From the NCBI GenBank assembly GCA_028583605.1, contig CM053331.1, positions 13,996,857-14,060,856 on the forward strand: a DNA stretch of 64,000 nucleotides, in the 5' to 3' direction. Below the pieces are notes generated by a model that was not told the DNA's origin, did no database searches, and saw only the letters and a list, made by a program, of their open reading frames with translations. Each line of letters begins with the position of its first letter. Within the stretch, counting starts at the first letter, position 1. Positions 11,929 through 22,970 of this stretch are shown in pieces. This stretch comes from Dastarcus helophoroides (Eukaryota > Arthropoda > Insecta > Coleoptera > Bothrideridae). Position numbers and translations under genes: made by a program.

Positions 11929-13036
11929 GTACTTACTGGAATCAAAAATCGAAATAGATGACCATGCCACCAAACTTTCAACAAACGGTACAATAAACAA
12001 AAATCAGCAACAAACAAACAACAAAAAGTGGCCGTGTAAAAAATGCCCTGAAGTATTTGACACAGTAGCAGCATTAAAGCAGCATCGCAAAATTCATCGA
12101 TCTTTAATGGACAGTGTGGAAGAATATACTTATAAATACGACGAGGTTCAGGAGTTGTTTATATGTAATACGTGCTCTGCAGAATACCAAGATAAAGGCG
12201 AAATAGAAAAACACCTTAATTCTCACAAAAAAGTTTTACAATGTAAATTCTGCAATGAATCATTTTTGAAGCTGTATAACTATGCAACACACATGTTTGT
12301 CCACAGTGATGATGAGATATTTCGGTGTCCTGAATGTGACTACAACACTCCAAACCGGCAATATATTCGTACTCATATAAATTTCATTCACCTAAAAAAG
12401 TTTACCTATCGTTGTGAAAAGTGTGGGAAAGGTTTTCATGATGCATTATATTTTAAAGAACATGAAAATGAACATTTAGGAGTAAAACCCTTTATATGCG
12501 TGGTATGTGGTCAAGCATTTACTTTTTCGCGTTATCGTCACAGTCACCAAATAAAATACCACAGAGTATTTATTGAGGCTGCTCTTTTACCAATTCAGTG
12601 TTCTCAATGCCGTAAGTTTTTTAAATCAGCTGAATCTGTAAAAAAGCACATAAATTACTGTCCAAAACTTACATTTTCGAGTTCGACCAAACTTCACGAA
12701 AAAAGATACTTATGCGAACTGTGCGGAAAAGGATTTTCCGGAAAGAAAATATTACATGTACATTATCGAGTTCATACCGGAGATAAACCATACGGATGTA
12801 ATCATTGTGATAAAAGTTTTACTAAAAAGGATAACCTGGTCCAGCATGAAAGAACTCATACTGGAGAAAAGCCTTATTCCTGTTTACACTGCGGCAAGTC
12901 GTTTTGCCAAAGTACAGCATTGCGCGTCCATATTAGGATTCATACTGGCGAACGTCCTTACGTTTGTCAGTTCTGTTCAACAGGTTTTGCTTCCAAGGGT
13001 GCTTTAAATGCACACCATAGAAGTTGCAGAACTTAA
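11929..13036 (+). CDS. C2H2 zinc-finger protein, 3' coding exon (gene A)
   Basis: Probable nuclear DNA-binding regulator with eleven fingers in one exon. The first ATG in the frame is at 12107, but the frame is open upstream through a further finger (PCKKCPEVF...QHRKIH, about 12028-12096) back to a splice acceptor AG at 11927-11928. I therefore take the exon to start at 11929 with one base completing a split codon; the first exon was not found. From MDSVEEY onward the fingers are FICNTC, LQCKFC, FRCPEC, YRCEKC, FICVVC, IQCSQC (ending H-X3-C), YLCELC, YGCNHC, YSCLHC and YVCQFC (ending in C). TGDKPY, TGEKPY and TGERPY linkers join the last four, a sign of real DNA binding. Stop TAA is at 13034-13036. 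Its paralogues are genes B and C downstream. The target is unknown. Confidence 0.9.
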
Positions 13037-14671
13037 CCAACTTTTGATTTTATAATTCATATATACATAATAATCAAGTAATTAAGAATATATGCAGTAG
13101 GTTGTACATTTGGAAAAATAAAATCTCTTCTTATAAAAATATTTTCACTTTTAATCACCTCTTAAAAACATTTAAAGCATATTTCTGCTCTATAACTTAC
13201 AATAGTTTTAATTACACAGAATGTGATCTATTCTTCATTTTTTTTTTAATTTCAATCTTTATTTTATGTTTTTTGCGTTTTCTACTCACCACTTTGGATG
13301 GGGTTTTATAAGCGTATTCTTTCTATCGGCCGATAAACGGTTTTAAGGGTAGCTTCACCCTTCTCTCTCAAAGTCGTCGCCGAAAATGTCGGTTTTGATG
13401 TTTTTTGCATATCGAAAATGATTTTCGATTCTTTTCTTTTTCTAAAGGTTTCATTTGGGCAAAAAATAAAAAAAAATCCAAATTATCCCACCCTCCCCTA
13501 TGGAGGTAAACAAGCCCCTTTTTGAGTGGCGAAAAATAGTAATTACTATAGCAAACCTTTTAAGAATAAAAGTATATTATTTTATACACCAAAGCAAAGT
13601 TTACTCGCTTTTGGATTTTGTCGAAGAAAACAATTTTTGGGAATAAACAACCAGTGTAAATATGGTAGGCAGTGTTTTTATGATTTCTGGTTCGTTTTTC
13701 TAAAACAAAACATTTCGACGAGAAACTAAAAACAAATAACTTTTTGAAACTTTTTTGGGCACTCGCCACTCTACACTTACCAGGAGGGAGAAGGTCTCTC
13801 TATACAGGGGCTTCCAGAATAAGATGCGGATACTTAGGGAGCATAATCCTAGGGTGATTTTAAGAAAAAAATTCCGGACGACCATTATAGATGTACATAT
13901 TTTCTGCGAAATTGGGTTATTTCCATTCATATGATATTGTCTTCACCCGTTTTTTTCTTTACAAGTACATATTTTCAGTTAGCTTTATTGTAAAGATATG
14001 TAATCTGTTAAGGTTGGGTTTGATTGTGTTATATTTTAATGTCATTCTCTGTTTGTGATTTAAAACTTATTAAAAAAAAACAAATACAAAACTGTCTTAT
14101 AAATTAACAATAAATGCAAATAACAATCAGATTGAATATTTCGGGCAGCTCACCTTTTTGCTCTTCGTCAGAAAACTCAGAATATTAATGTTTTTTCTAC
14201 TTTTTTCGCATTTGCTATCAGAAATAATAGGACTGACAAAAACAGGGTAATAAAAACAAAAAATTCAGGATAACAAGTCAAGGCAACTCAATATGTTAAT
14301 CACCAAGGAGAAATCCTTTTCGAATTTTTAATAATAAAACTACATCCTCTTAGTGATAAGTCTAGGAAAATGCGGCGGAGAATAATATGAAAACTTAAAA
14401 AGACAATTGTGTAACTACAAGGTATGTACCTACACCACCACTGTCTTATTTTATATAACATTTGTAGACAATGTTCCACTGAAAATCATCATTCTTTTTA
14501 TCTAATAACGTTTGTTTATTCTTGTTGGAATATGTTTAGTTAAAAATGGTCTTCAGGAAGAAAGTTTTTGCTTGTTTTTTTTTGCTTAATAATTTGGAGC
14601 TACCTTTCCGCATACATGATTTATAATCTGCTTGAATTGTTCGTGTGCATACTAATCATATTTATTTTTAG
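13037..14671. other. Spacer and probable intron of the second zinc-finger gene
   Basis: An AT-rich region. Short open frames at 13102-13311, 13526-13729 and 13700-13930 (minus) show no recognisable protein features. The upstream exon of gene B should lie here or further upstream, but I cannot identify it. Confidence 0.4.
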
Positions 14672-15767
14672 GGAAAAATTGCTAATGAAAGCAGAATATG
14701 ACGACGATACTGAATATAAACCAGTTTTTAAGAAAACAACCAAAAGGAAGTATGATTTCTATAAACAGTGGCCTTGCGCGAAATGCTCACATATCTCGAA
14801 CACGTATCGTGATTTGAAGAAGCATCGCAAAATCCACGCAAACAAAAATATTGATGAAATAGAAGAGCACAGCTACCACTATGATAAAACTCAAGAGTTA
14901 TATGTTTGCAATACTTGTTCTGCTGAATATCAAGAAGAAGACGAAATTGGGAAGCACGTTGAAGGGCATAAACAACAATTTCAGTGTCAAATATGTAGTT
15001 TAACATTTGGAAGGATTTACGATTTTGCAACGCATATGGTTGTTCACAGCGACACAAAGATTTTTTGTTGCCCTTTGTGCACTTACACTACCCCAAAGCG
15101 CACTAGTCTATTAATTCACATTAATTATGTTCATTTGAAAAAGTTTTACTACGTTTGCGAAACCTGCGGTAAAGGTTTTAATGATGCTCATGCTTTTAAA
15201 GAACATGATAATGAGCACCTAGGTATTCGACCATTTGTTTGTATTGTTTGTGATAAAACATTTACCTTTTCAAGGTATCTTATGACTCACCAAATTCGGT
15301 ACCACAGAGTACTTATTGATGGCGTGTTGCTGCCTAACCAATGCTCTGTATGTAATAAGGTTTTCAGTAAACAAAGCACTTTAGAAAAACATCAAAGTCA
15401 AACACATTTCAGAGCTAATTTGCCACATGAAAAGAAGCATCTGTGCGATTTGTGTGGCAAAGGGTTTGCTCAGAAAAATAAATTGCAAATACATTATCGT
15501 GTTCACACCGGCGTTAAACCGTACACCTGCAGCTATTGCGCCAAAAGCTTTACCAAGAAAGATTACTTAATTATGCACGAAAGAGTTCACAGTGGGGAAA
15601 AACCTTATTCTTGTCCTTTCTGTGGTAAATGTTTTTCTCAAGGGGCACCATTAAGGATTCACATAAGATCACACACGGGGGAGCGCCCCTATGTGTGTCA
15701 GTTTTGTTCGTCGGGGTTTACTTCAAAAGGTGCCCTTAATACCCATTTTAAAAATTGTAGGAAATAA
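14672..15767 (+). CDS. C2H2 zinc-finger protein, 3' coding exon (gene B)
   Basis: A paralogue of gene A with eleven fingers in the same order. They run from PCAKCSHISNTYRDLKKH through VCNTC, QCQIC, CCPLC, VCETC, VCIVC, QCSVC, LCDLC, TCSYC and SCPFC, to a last YVCQFC finger ending H-X3-C. The frame is open from 14568, but its first 34 residues are very hydrophobic. They end at TTTATTTTTAG, a good acceptor (AG 14670-14671), so they are best read as intron. The exon then starts at 14672 with one base of a split codon, exactly as in genes A and C. ATG at 14685 is the first internal start. An acidic/basic stretch (KAEYDDDTEYKPVFKKTTKR) precedes the first finger. Stop TAA is at 15765-15767. Likely nuclear transcription factor; target unknown. 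Confidence 0.9.
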
Positions 15768-16440
15768 TAGTCATTTTCATATAACGTCCCAAATTAACTT
15801 TAAAAGAAGTCGTAAGTTAAAGCTCTTTTTTTGTTTGATTATTTGTGCAGCTAGAAGTGATTTGATTTCACCCTTGCGATTTTAGTTTTTAACAATGAAT
15901 ATAACGTGTAATTTAAATTCAAGAACATGTATTCAGCAAAAAGTAACTCATGCGAGTTGTTAATTTTCTCTCATTATTAGATCTGATTGTCTTTAAATGT
16001 TTCCGAACTTTACTAAACTGAAAAATTGTCTTGTTTTTTTCCGCTATCCAATATCCAATAATTTCTGATTAGTAATTGCTGTTTTTCTTAATCTTAAGTA
16101 ATCACCTTTGTATTATTCATTTTAACCTTTACTGATGAGAAAAGAAAGGTTACCATGTAAATAACTTGCAGGTCTGATTATTACAGTTGTGCCAAAAAAC
16201 AATTGAACATCGTGTTTATGAGCTTTATCGTACAGTTACAATTTTTAAATGGGACATCTTATATATTTTATATTGTTGTGAAAGATAAAAGAGTTTAGGA
16301 TAAAAATAATTACTATAAATTTTTTACTAAAATGAATAAGAAGGTAGCTTTCGAGAGTAAATATTATATTATGAGAATTTGGAAATTAATGTGAAATTAG
16401 CTTAGTAAGCTATGGAAATAAATGTCAACAGTTTAATAAT
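15768..16440. other. 3' flank of zinc-finger gene B
   Basis: AT-rich, no coding signal. The 15691-15885 open frame is an out-of-frame shadow of the gene. Confidence 0.4.
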
Positions 16441-16444
16441 ATAC

Positions 16445-17012
16445 GCTGAATATATACTAAAGTAGACATATTAAGAGAGTTGTGGACCGGAAGTGACGTA
16501 ATAGCCTGTCCTGCTAGACAGGTATAATTTTAGAACTAAAATCAATTGTCAGATAAGTTGTTTTAAAATTAATACCATTTGACAGATAAGTATTTGTGCA
16601 ATTAGACCATCTCATAACTAACTGATCGACAAACAGTTGTACTACTAAAACTAATTGTCAGACGAGTAGTGCTGGAGGAACAACCAAGGCACAATGTCAA
16701 ATAATCTTTAAAATTCTCTAAAACTAATTGTTAGGCAAGTAGTACTGGATGAAAAACCAAGACACAATTTCGAGTAATATCTAAAACGTTCCTAAAGATA
16801 ACAATTTACCTGCACCTAGGAGTCAACTGCTTTTTCCCCAGGACCCCACTTATTTTACGCAATTGTTCCACCAATACAATTACTTGTCTGACAGTTGGTT
16901 TTAGTTGCATAATTATACTTGTCTAGCATAGCAGACTAGCAAACGCACTATGTCACCTTCGATCCAGAATTTTCCTGATATGTCTACTTCATTTTATATT
17001 TAGTGTATATTA
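16445..17012. mobile_element. MITE-like inverted-repeat element with iterated subterminal motifs
   Basis: The arms are inverted and about 75-80% alike over roughly 120 bp. The left includes AAGTAGACATATTAAGAG and GCTAGACAGGTATAATT; the right includes AATTATACTTGTCTAGC and GATATGTCTACTT. Inside, the motif ACTAAAACTAATTGTCAGAC with a following AAGTAGT or variant occurs at least four times (about 16530, 16575, 16650, 16722) and once inverted (about 16885). No coding capacity. The exact ends and target duplication are uncertain. Confidence 0.7.
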
Positions 17013-17036
17013 TCTTAGTATATTAAATGGTTTATA

Positions 17037-17200
17037 TTTTTGGTGGAACGGTGCTTGGTTATCTTTAAAAATTGAAATACAAATTTTGTCCCCTGAAACC
17101 AAGAAAGATTAAAAACACAACAAATATTGCTCTAATGCGTTAGAGCAACATTTGTTGTGTTTTTTAATGACTCTTGGTTTCAGGGGTTGACATTTGTTTC
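17037..17200. mobile_element. Foldback element, copy 2 (shortened, opposite orientation)
   Basis: Starts with the long end (TTTTGGTGGAACGGTGCTTG) on the left, so it is inverted relative to the other copies. The central part of the palindrome is deleted, leaving GCTCTAATGCGTTAGAGC. The other arm fades at about 17200. Confidence 0.8.
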
Positions 17201-17205
17201 CATAA

Positions 17206-18084
17206 CCTACTAAGTTAATTTCCTATTAATTTTTGGTGTCTTGTGATATATGTTACCGTCCTCACAGCTTCATCACTATTCATCTTAGTACTTAATAACA
17301 CATGAGATATGCAGGATGTTCCATTTAGTGGATTCAATACTCCATACTAAAGAATATGATCAACAAATAATCCACATAAAATTATTCAGGAATATCTTTA
17401 TGACAAATTTATGATAATTTTATCATTGAACCTTTTTTGAAGAGATACAGAATGGAGAAACCGTATCTGTAACTGCTGAATGATACCTGCATTTGTTACG
17501 AGATTATACCATTTCACGGATACAAAGCAAGCACAAACTGAGAACATGATTTTTATGTGGTATAGTGCACCCCGCATGTGAAAAAAAACATATTTTTGAA
17601 CAAAAAAAACGACATCATCGACATCTTAAATCTCCCCATAGCATATATGACCTGTGTGGTTTTGATGAATGAGTCAACTTGAAGTAGCAGAGATGTAAAT
17701 GTTAACAGTGCTACTAGAGGTGAAGATTGTATGACGCCTCTCACAATATAATTTGACGACAAAAAAAAAGGTGACGTACGCTGCCTTTAATTATTTTTGA
17801 TTAATAAAAAAAAACTATACTATAGTCGTTTTCGCGTATGCCGTTGTTGTAACCTTGCGCCCCCTTGTAAGCTCGCGCCCGTAGGTAGGTGCCTACTTTG
17901 CCTTATAAATAATTCGCCACCAACTTGAATAGTACACACATAAGTATGCACAAAAATTGCGCGTATGGTGATACATTTCAGTATTCACACCCAAAAATGT
18001 CAAGAAAACAGAAATTTCTATTTCATTTTCAATTACCAAGGTTAAATTTGAATCTAATTATTATCCCAACCAATAAAGGAGTAT
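17206..18084. other. Intergenic stretch, no gene recognised
   Basis: Mostly AT-rich. A GC-rich doublet (CCTTGCGCCCCCTTGTAAGC, then TCGCGCCCGTAGGTAGG) lies at about 17852-17890. Open frames 17553-17762 (minus) and 17925-18203 are not supported as genes. Confidence 0.35.
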
Positions 18085-18540
18085 TAACACTAACACGGAA
18101 AGTACCCAAAGTGAACATCATCGGTTTTCTTTATTTTGTAATATGTTATAACACAAAAATATTAGACACGTATTTTTTCTTAGATGTTAACTCGGCGATT
18201 TAAGGGGTGAAACCGCTTCCTTAAAGATAACCCCCAAAAACAGTTTTTCTTTAATAACTTAAGGATAAATTCGAATTTTTCAATGAAATAAACGTTACAT
18301 TATTTCCCATAAAAATGCGCTCCTAGCAACATACCATTTATGCCAGGGAGTTGCAACCCCTAATTTTTAGGGAGGCAAGTTTGATTTTTTTTTCTTATAT
18401 ATCAACTTTTAAATAACCGCGTTTCATTAAATTCGGCAATTTCATTAAGAAAATTAAAAAATAAAGTTAACCTGTCTCGGGGTTTTGCAAAAAAAGCATT
18501 AAAACCCTTTGGGTTAATTATTTTCTGTACAGTGATATAA
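18085..18540 (+). repeat. Three-copy repeat, copy R1
   Basis: Its right part (about 18165-18540) recurs in direct orientation at 20330-20700. Shared landmarks are AAAGATAACCC, TTTTTCAATGAAA with CGTTACATTATTTC, and TTACCTGTCTC with GGGTTTTGCAAAAAA. Its left part (about 18085-18215) recurs inverted at 22838-22970. The repeat family is not identified. Confidence 0.75.
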
Positions 18541-18558
18541 AAAATTTATTACAATATG

Positions 18559-20152
18559 CAGGGTCCTGCAACAGAGCTTCGGGCATCTATAGGTCCTATA
18601 ATAAAGAAGTTAGAAATTTCGTTCACATGCAGACCTTAACTGTGTACAAGGATGTATTTCAGGAAAATATGGTCACATGTACAGAGACTCTCCAAAAAGT
18701 GTGAGCCGCTGAGGGTGAATTTTTTTAAATGAAACCCCCTCTATTTTTGTAAATTTTTGGGTTCCTTTCTGACAACTTTACATATTCCTAAGATACTGTT
18801 AAATTTGGCTAGATAGTTCCAGAGTAATAAATAAGTAAAGAGGAAAAAATATTTTGCAACATTTTCTTTAAAAATTCATTAAAAATACAAAAACGCCGTA
18901 AAATCTACGCTAGGTGTATACCGTAGTGGGTCTTAAGTTACTTTGTTATAAATATCTTAAGCCTAACTTGTACAGGGTGTCCAAAATTCAATGCCAAATT
19001 GGATAAAATATAAAGCATTTTTCCTTCGATTTTTCAAATGGAACACCCTGTACATTTTTTTCTATGAGATACACAATTGAAAAATGAAAATTACTTTTAA
19101 ATTGCTTTTTCCCCTTAATAACAAGCTTCGTTCGTTCTTCCTTTGTGTACATCACATTTCCCGTATCAGTAAACCGTTTAAGCAGTCTTCTAAAAGTAAC
19201 TTCTTCGGGATGCCTTCTTTCAGGATACCGACTAGCATAAAGCTTACTTGCTAATAGGCAATTCTTTTTACTTTCACCTAACACAAAAATCTTATCTACA
19301 AGCTCATCTTTACTAAAATTCATTTTGAAGATCTACGAAATCAACTAACTGATTCTAATTCTTTTCAGTGAATATTTTTCAGTGAATATTAAATCTGTTA
19401 TTTAACTTTTTTCAACTTTTGCCAACGCACTCTACGTTTTTTTTTTTATATAGTCTTAGGCGTTTTGAACATTTATTAAGGTAGTTTTTAGTGGTTTGAA
19501 TTGGTTGGATGTTTTGTTATTTAGTTATTTAGTTGTAGTCCTAAGAGAGCTTGACAGTTAACTTACAAAATAATTATAAGGTAATTAATTTTCATCAAAG
19601 CCATCTATGATTTTTTGTCTTGTATCTTAGTATCGAAAGAGCCATATGTAATAATACGACGAATATCTGCTTAACCCTTAAAATTTCGAAATATTTGTAG
19701 GTACAAAAAAATGTTCATTTTTTAATTCTGTACCTCTTTAAAAAATATATACAGGGTGTTCGATTTGAAAAAACGAAGAAAAATTGCTTCATATGTTAGC
19801 CAATTTGGCATTGTATTTTGGACATCCTGTACAAGTTAGGCATAAGATATTGATAGCAAAGTAAATAGAGATTTACTAGAGTAAACACCTAGCGTAGTTT
19901 TGATTTTAGGGCGTTTTTGTATTTTTAATGAATTTTTAAAGAAAATGTTGCAAAATGTGTAAAAAAATACAGGAGGTTCCATTTAAAAAAAATCACCCTC
20001 AGCGGCTTACACTTTTTCGTGACACCCTGTATATGTGACCATATTTTCCTGAAATACATTTTTGTACACAGTTAAGGTCTGCATGTGAACGGAATTCCTA
20101 ACTTCTCTATCATAGGACCTATAGATGCCCGACGCACTGCTGCAGGACCCTG
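18559..20152 (-). mobile_element. Long-TIR Tc1-like element with iterated TACAGGG modules
   Basis: Inverted arms of 496 and 401 bp (18559-19054 and 19752-20152) begin CAGGGTCCTGC and end with the complement. TA follows the right end; the left has TG, presumably a mutated TA. Within the arms the TA-CAGGG-type boundary recurs at 18680 (degenerate) and 18971, and inverted at 19050. The right arm mirrors these near 20030, 19830 and 19750, so each arm reads as several nested termini. A 78-bp module (18973-19050 and 19752-19829) has CAGGGTG-type ends on both sides. The core carries only an N-terminal transposase piece. Confidence 0.8.
19060..19323 (-). pseudogene. N-terminal fragment of DUF4817-type transposase
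   Basis: Reads leftward from ATG at 19323: MNFSKDELVDKIFVLGES, then YASRYPERRHPEEVTFRRLL and RFTDTGNVMYTKEERTK. This matches the DUF4817 helix-turn-helix domain that opens the transposase at 3710, but is clearly a different subfamily. After about 75 residues the frame runs into the terminal repeat. The catalytic domain is absent, so the element cannot move itself. Confidence 0.75.
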
Positions 20153-20329
20153 TATATTTTCAGTTTTATTGCTATAATGCTTTTTATATTATCAGTGAAG
20201 TAACATAACACCCTTATTTTTATGAGAGTTGGCGAACCCCATGGAATTCATCATTATTAGATTGTGAGTCAAAACATTTATTCAACTTGTATGTTGATAT
20301 TGCATTAATATATTATATATTATATTAAT

Positions 20330-20700
20330 ATTTTTAAATGCTAACCCTGTGATTTAGGATGTGAACACCCCCTCCCCTAAAGATAACCCTCAAAAATAGT
20401 TTTGCTTTAATATTTCTAGAATAAATTGGAATTTTTCAATGAAACAAACGTTACATTATTTCTTATGAGAATATGCTCTTAAAAATGTACCATTTATGTC
20501 AGGAGGTTGCAACTCCTAATTTTTATGAGGGTGAGTTTGATTTTATTTTTCTATGTATCAACTTTTAAGCAACTGAATAGAATTGAATTTGACAATTCAC
20601 TAAAAAAGTTAAAAAATAAAATTTACCTGTCTCAGGGTTTTGCAAAAAAGATCATTAAAAGGGGTGATTTACCCCTTCGGTTAATTTATTCTGTACAGTC
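20330..20700 (+). repeat. Three-copy repeat, copy R2
   Basis: Direct copy of about 18165-18540 with roughly 80% identity. It lies just past the Tc1-like element and directly before the LINE fragment. The 20507-20734 open frame inside it is not a gene. Confidence 0.75.
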
Positions 20701-20719
20701 TTTTTCTTCTTTTTTTTTC

Positions 20720-22735
20720 TACGTTAGGACTTAGTCCTGTGTTTCTTGCAATGTTCCTCACTTTTGGGATGCGGAAGTCCAGCTTTCGTATCAGCGTTGT
20801 GGTGGTCTTCTTGGGAGTGTCGCGGTGTTAGGCCCTTCCGGTTTTGCTATTTTGGGTAGCTGGTTATCAGGCATCCTATCTACATGGTCTCTCCACTGTT
20901 TCCGTCTTATTCTAGTCCATCTTACCACATCTTGTAGCCCACAGATCTCTCTGATTTCTTAATTTCTCTTATTGTCGAGTAATGTGTAGCCTGTTATATG
21001 TCTCAGCACCCTCATCTCTGTTGTTATCAGCTGTCTTTTGATTTCGACATTCTCGAGCTTTAGTTTTAATGGCATATGTCATGATTGGCCTGACATATGT
21101 TTTATAAATTCTGACCTTGCTAAATATATTCATGTGCTTATTCCTCCATATTATGTCGCATAGGTATCCTGATATCAGAGAAGCTTTTGCTATTTAGCTC
21201 GCACCTCCTTTTTTAGGTTTCTTCTACTTGTTAGTTTGGCGCCAAAGTATGTGTACGACATAACTTGCTCTATTTTCTTATTGTAAACTGCCAGCTTGCA
21301 TCTTCTCGGTTCCCTGTATATAGCTAGGCATTGGGTTATTTTGATAATTGATTGGAATAATTTGATGGAAATAATCATATTGAAAGCGTCAGTTACTCTT
21401 TCGAAAGCATAGAGAAGCCTCTGGAGGTTATCTTCATCTTCGGGGATTATTACGGCTTTGCCCGCATAGCACAGTATTTTGATTTCTTTATTTCCCATTC
21501 TATATCCTAGGCCCTTGTTCTTAACCTCTCATGATTTCGTCCACGATGGCGTTGAATAATATTGAACTTAGGCTATCTCCTTGTCGTTCCCTGTCGCGAT
21601 TGGTATTTTCTTTGTCATTCCCGAGTCCGTCCTTATGAATGTTGAGGTGTTCATCTTCACAGTTCGCTAACGATTCTTATTATGTTTGGGTTTACTTTTC
21701 GTTGTTTCAGTAGCCGTACTGTCAGTTAGACGTATTTTATCGAATGCCTGGGTGAGATTAATAAAGCACATGATGGTGAATATCGCGTTAATCGTTGATT
21801 TGTTTTTTTTTTAAGCCTTGCTGTTCCTTGGATATTCTTGTTGATGCTATCTTCTCTAATATTATTTTTGTGAAGAGCTTAGATACTGAGCTAAGTAGGA
21901 TTATTCCCCTATAGTTTTTGGGGCGGGTTCTCTTTCTCTTTTTGAATATAGGTATCTTGATGCTTTGTTTTCACTGTTTGCTATTTTTTTTGGGTGACTA
22001 TTCTGTTAAGCATGGTATGCAATTCCTGGGTTAAGTTGTCCCCTTCGTATTTTAGCATTTCATTGGTTATCTCGTCTAACCTAGATGATTTTCTATTCTT
22101 TAGTGCACTAAGTATTTGTCGTAGGTTCTCCTGTGTTATTAACCAGTTTCCATATTCGTTTGCGTCCTCATTTTCATTTTAGACTCTGATAGTCCCGTCA
22201 TATAATTGATGGAAGTATTTTTCTCAGGTTTCCGATGATATTTTCGTTATTTGAATATGTTCGTTAATTGGTTTTTCCTGTTTCTCAGCATGATCCATAC
22301 CTTCTTTTGCGATTCGTATAAATTGTGCTCCATATCCGAGGAGAATTTTTCCCAGAAGCTTCTCGTTATTGCTTATATTTGTTCATTTACTTTATTTCGT
22401 ACAGTATTTCCTTAGATTCCTGCCTCTGAATTGAAGGTACGCAGTTCGCTTTTTTTCTGCAAGCATTTTTATATCCCTCCATAATTTTGATATTATTTAA
22501 CTGTAGTGCCAATACCCTCTGATGTAGCTCTCTCGTTGAGTCATTTGACAGCGATTCAATGTTTAGCTTTTCAGATGGCTTGGGTTCTACGTCCTCCTTG
22601 TACTTTGTTCCTGATTTTAGTTAGTACGAGGTTATGGCCGGTTATGGTGTTAACTGAGCTTAAGACTCTTACATCTAGTATTTTTAATGGGTGGACGATT
22701 TTGTTCGTGATAACCTAATCTATTAATCATGTTTG
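20720..22735 (-). pseudogene. 5'-truncated non-LTR retrotransposon (LINE) with dead reverse transcriptase
   Basis: Read on the minus strand, 22735 to about 22500 matches the end of an AP-type endonuclease domain (GHNLVLTKIRNK). Next come reverse-transcriptase hallmarks: IPIFKKRKR and NYRGIILLSSVSKLFTKII (about 21980-21860), and FINLTQAFDKIRL (about 21770-21730). At 21498-21190 CYAGKAVIIPEDEDNLQRLL replaces the usual YADD. A C-terminal region with RVLRHITGYTLLDNKR and WRDHVDRMPDNQLPKIAK reaches about 20800. Frameshifts and stops are frequent. The first catalytic Asp reads Asn, and the DD pair reads GK. The 5' end is missing, as is usual for LINE insertions. Confidence 0.85.
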
Positions 22736-22837
22736 ACCTCTTGAGTTTTCAAACGTGAAATTGTGCTGCGGTTTGTAAGTATAGTGTACAGTGTATAGTG
22801 ATGTAGAAAACTAATCACAACGTATGGTGGTCTCACC

Positions 22838-22970
22838 CCTTAAATCGTCGAGTTAGCATCTAAAAAACAATACGTCTTTAATATTTTTTATGTACTATAA
22901 CATATAACTAAATGAACAAAATCGATGAGGTATACTTCGGGTACTTTCCTTGCAAGTTAGTCAAATGTGA
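22838..22970 (-). repeat. Three-copy repeat, copy R3 (inverted, partial)
   Basis: Reverse complement of about 18085-18215, including TCACCCCTTAAATCGTCGAG and the matching ATACTTCGGGTACTTTCC. With R1 it forms inverted borders of a 4.9-kb span that holds the Tc1-like element, R2 and the LINE. Confidence 0.7.

Noticed and set aside
14568..14671. Hydrophobic, membrane-like N-terminus on zinc-finger gene B
   Set aside because: It is upstream of a good splice acceptor in the phase shared with genes A and C, so it is translated intron and not a real membrane segment.
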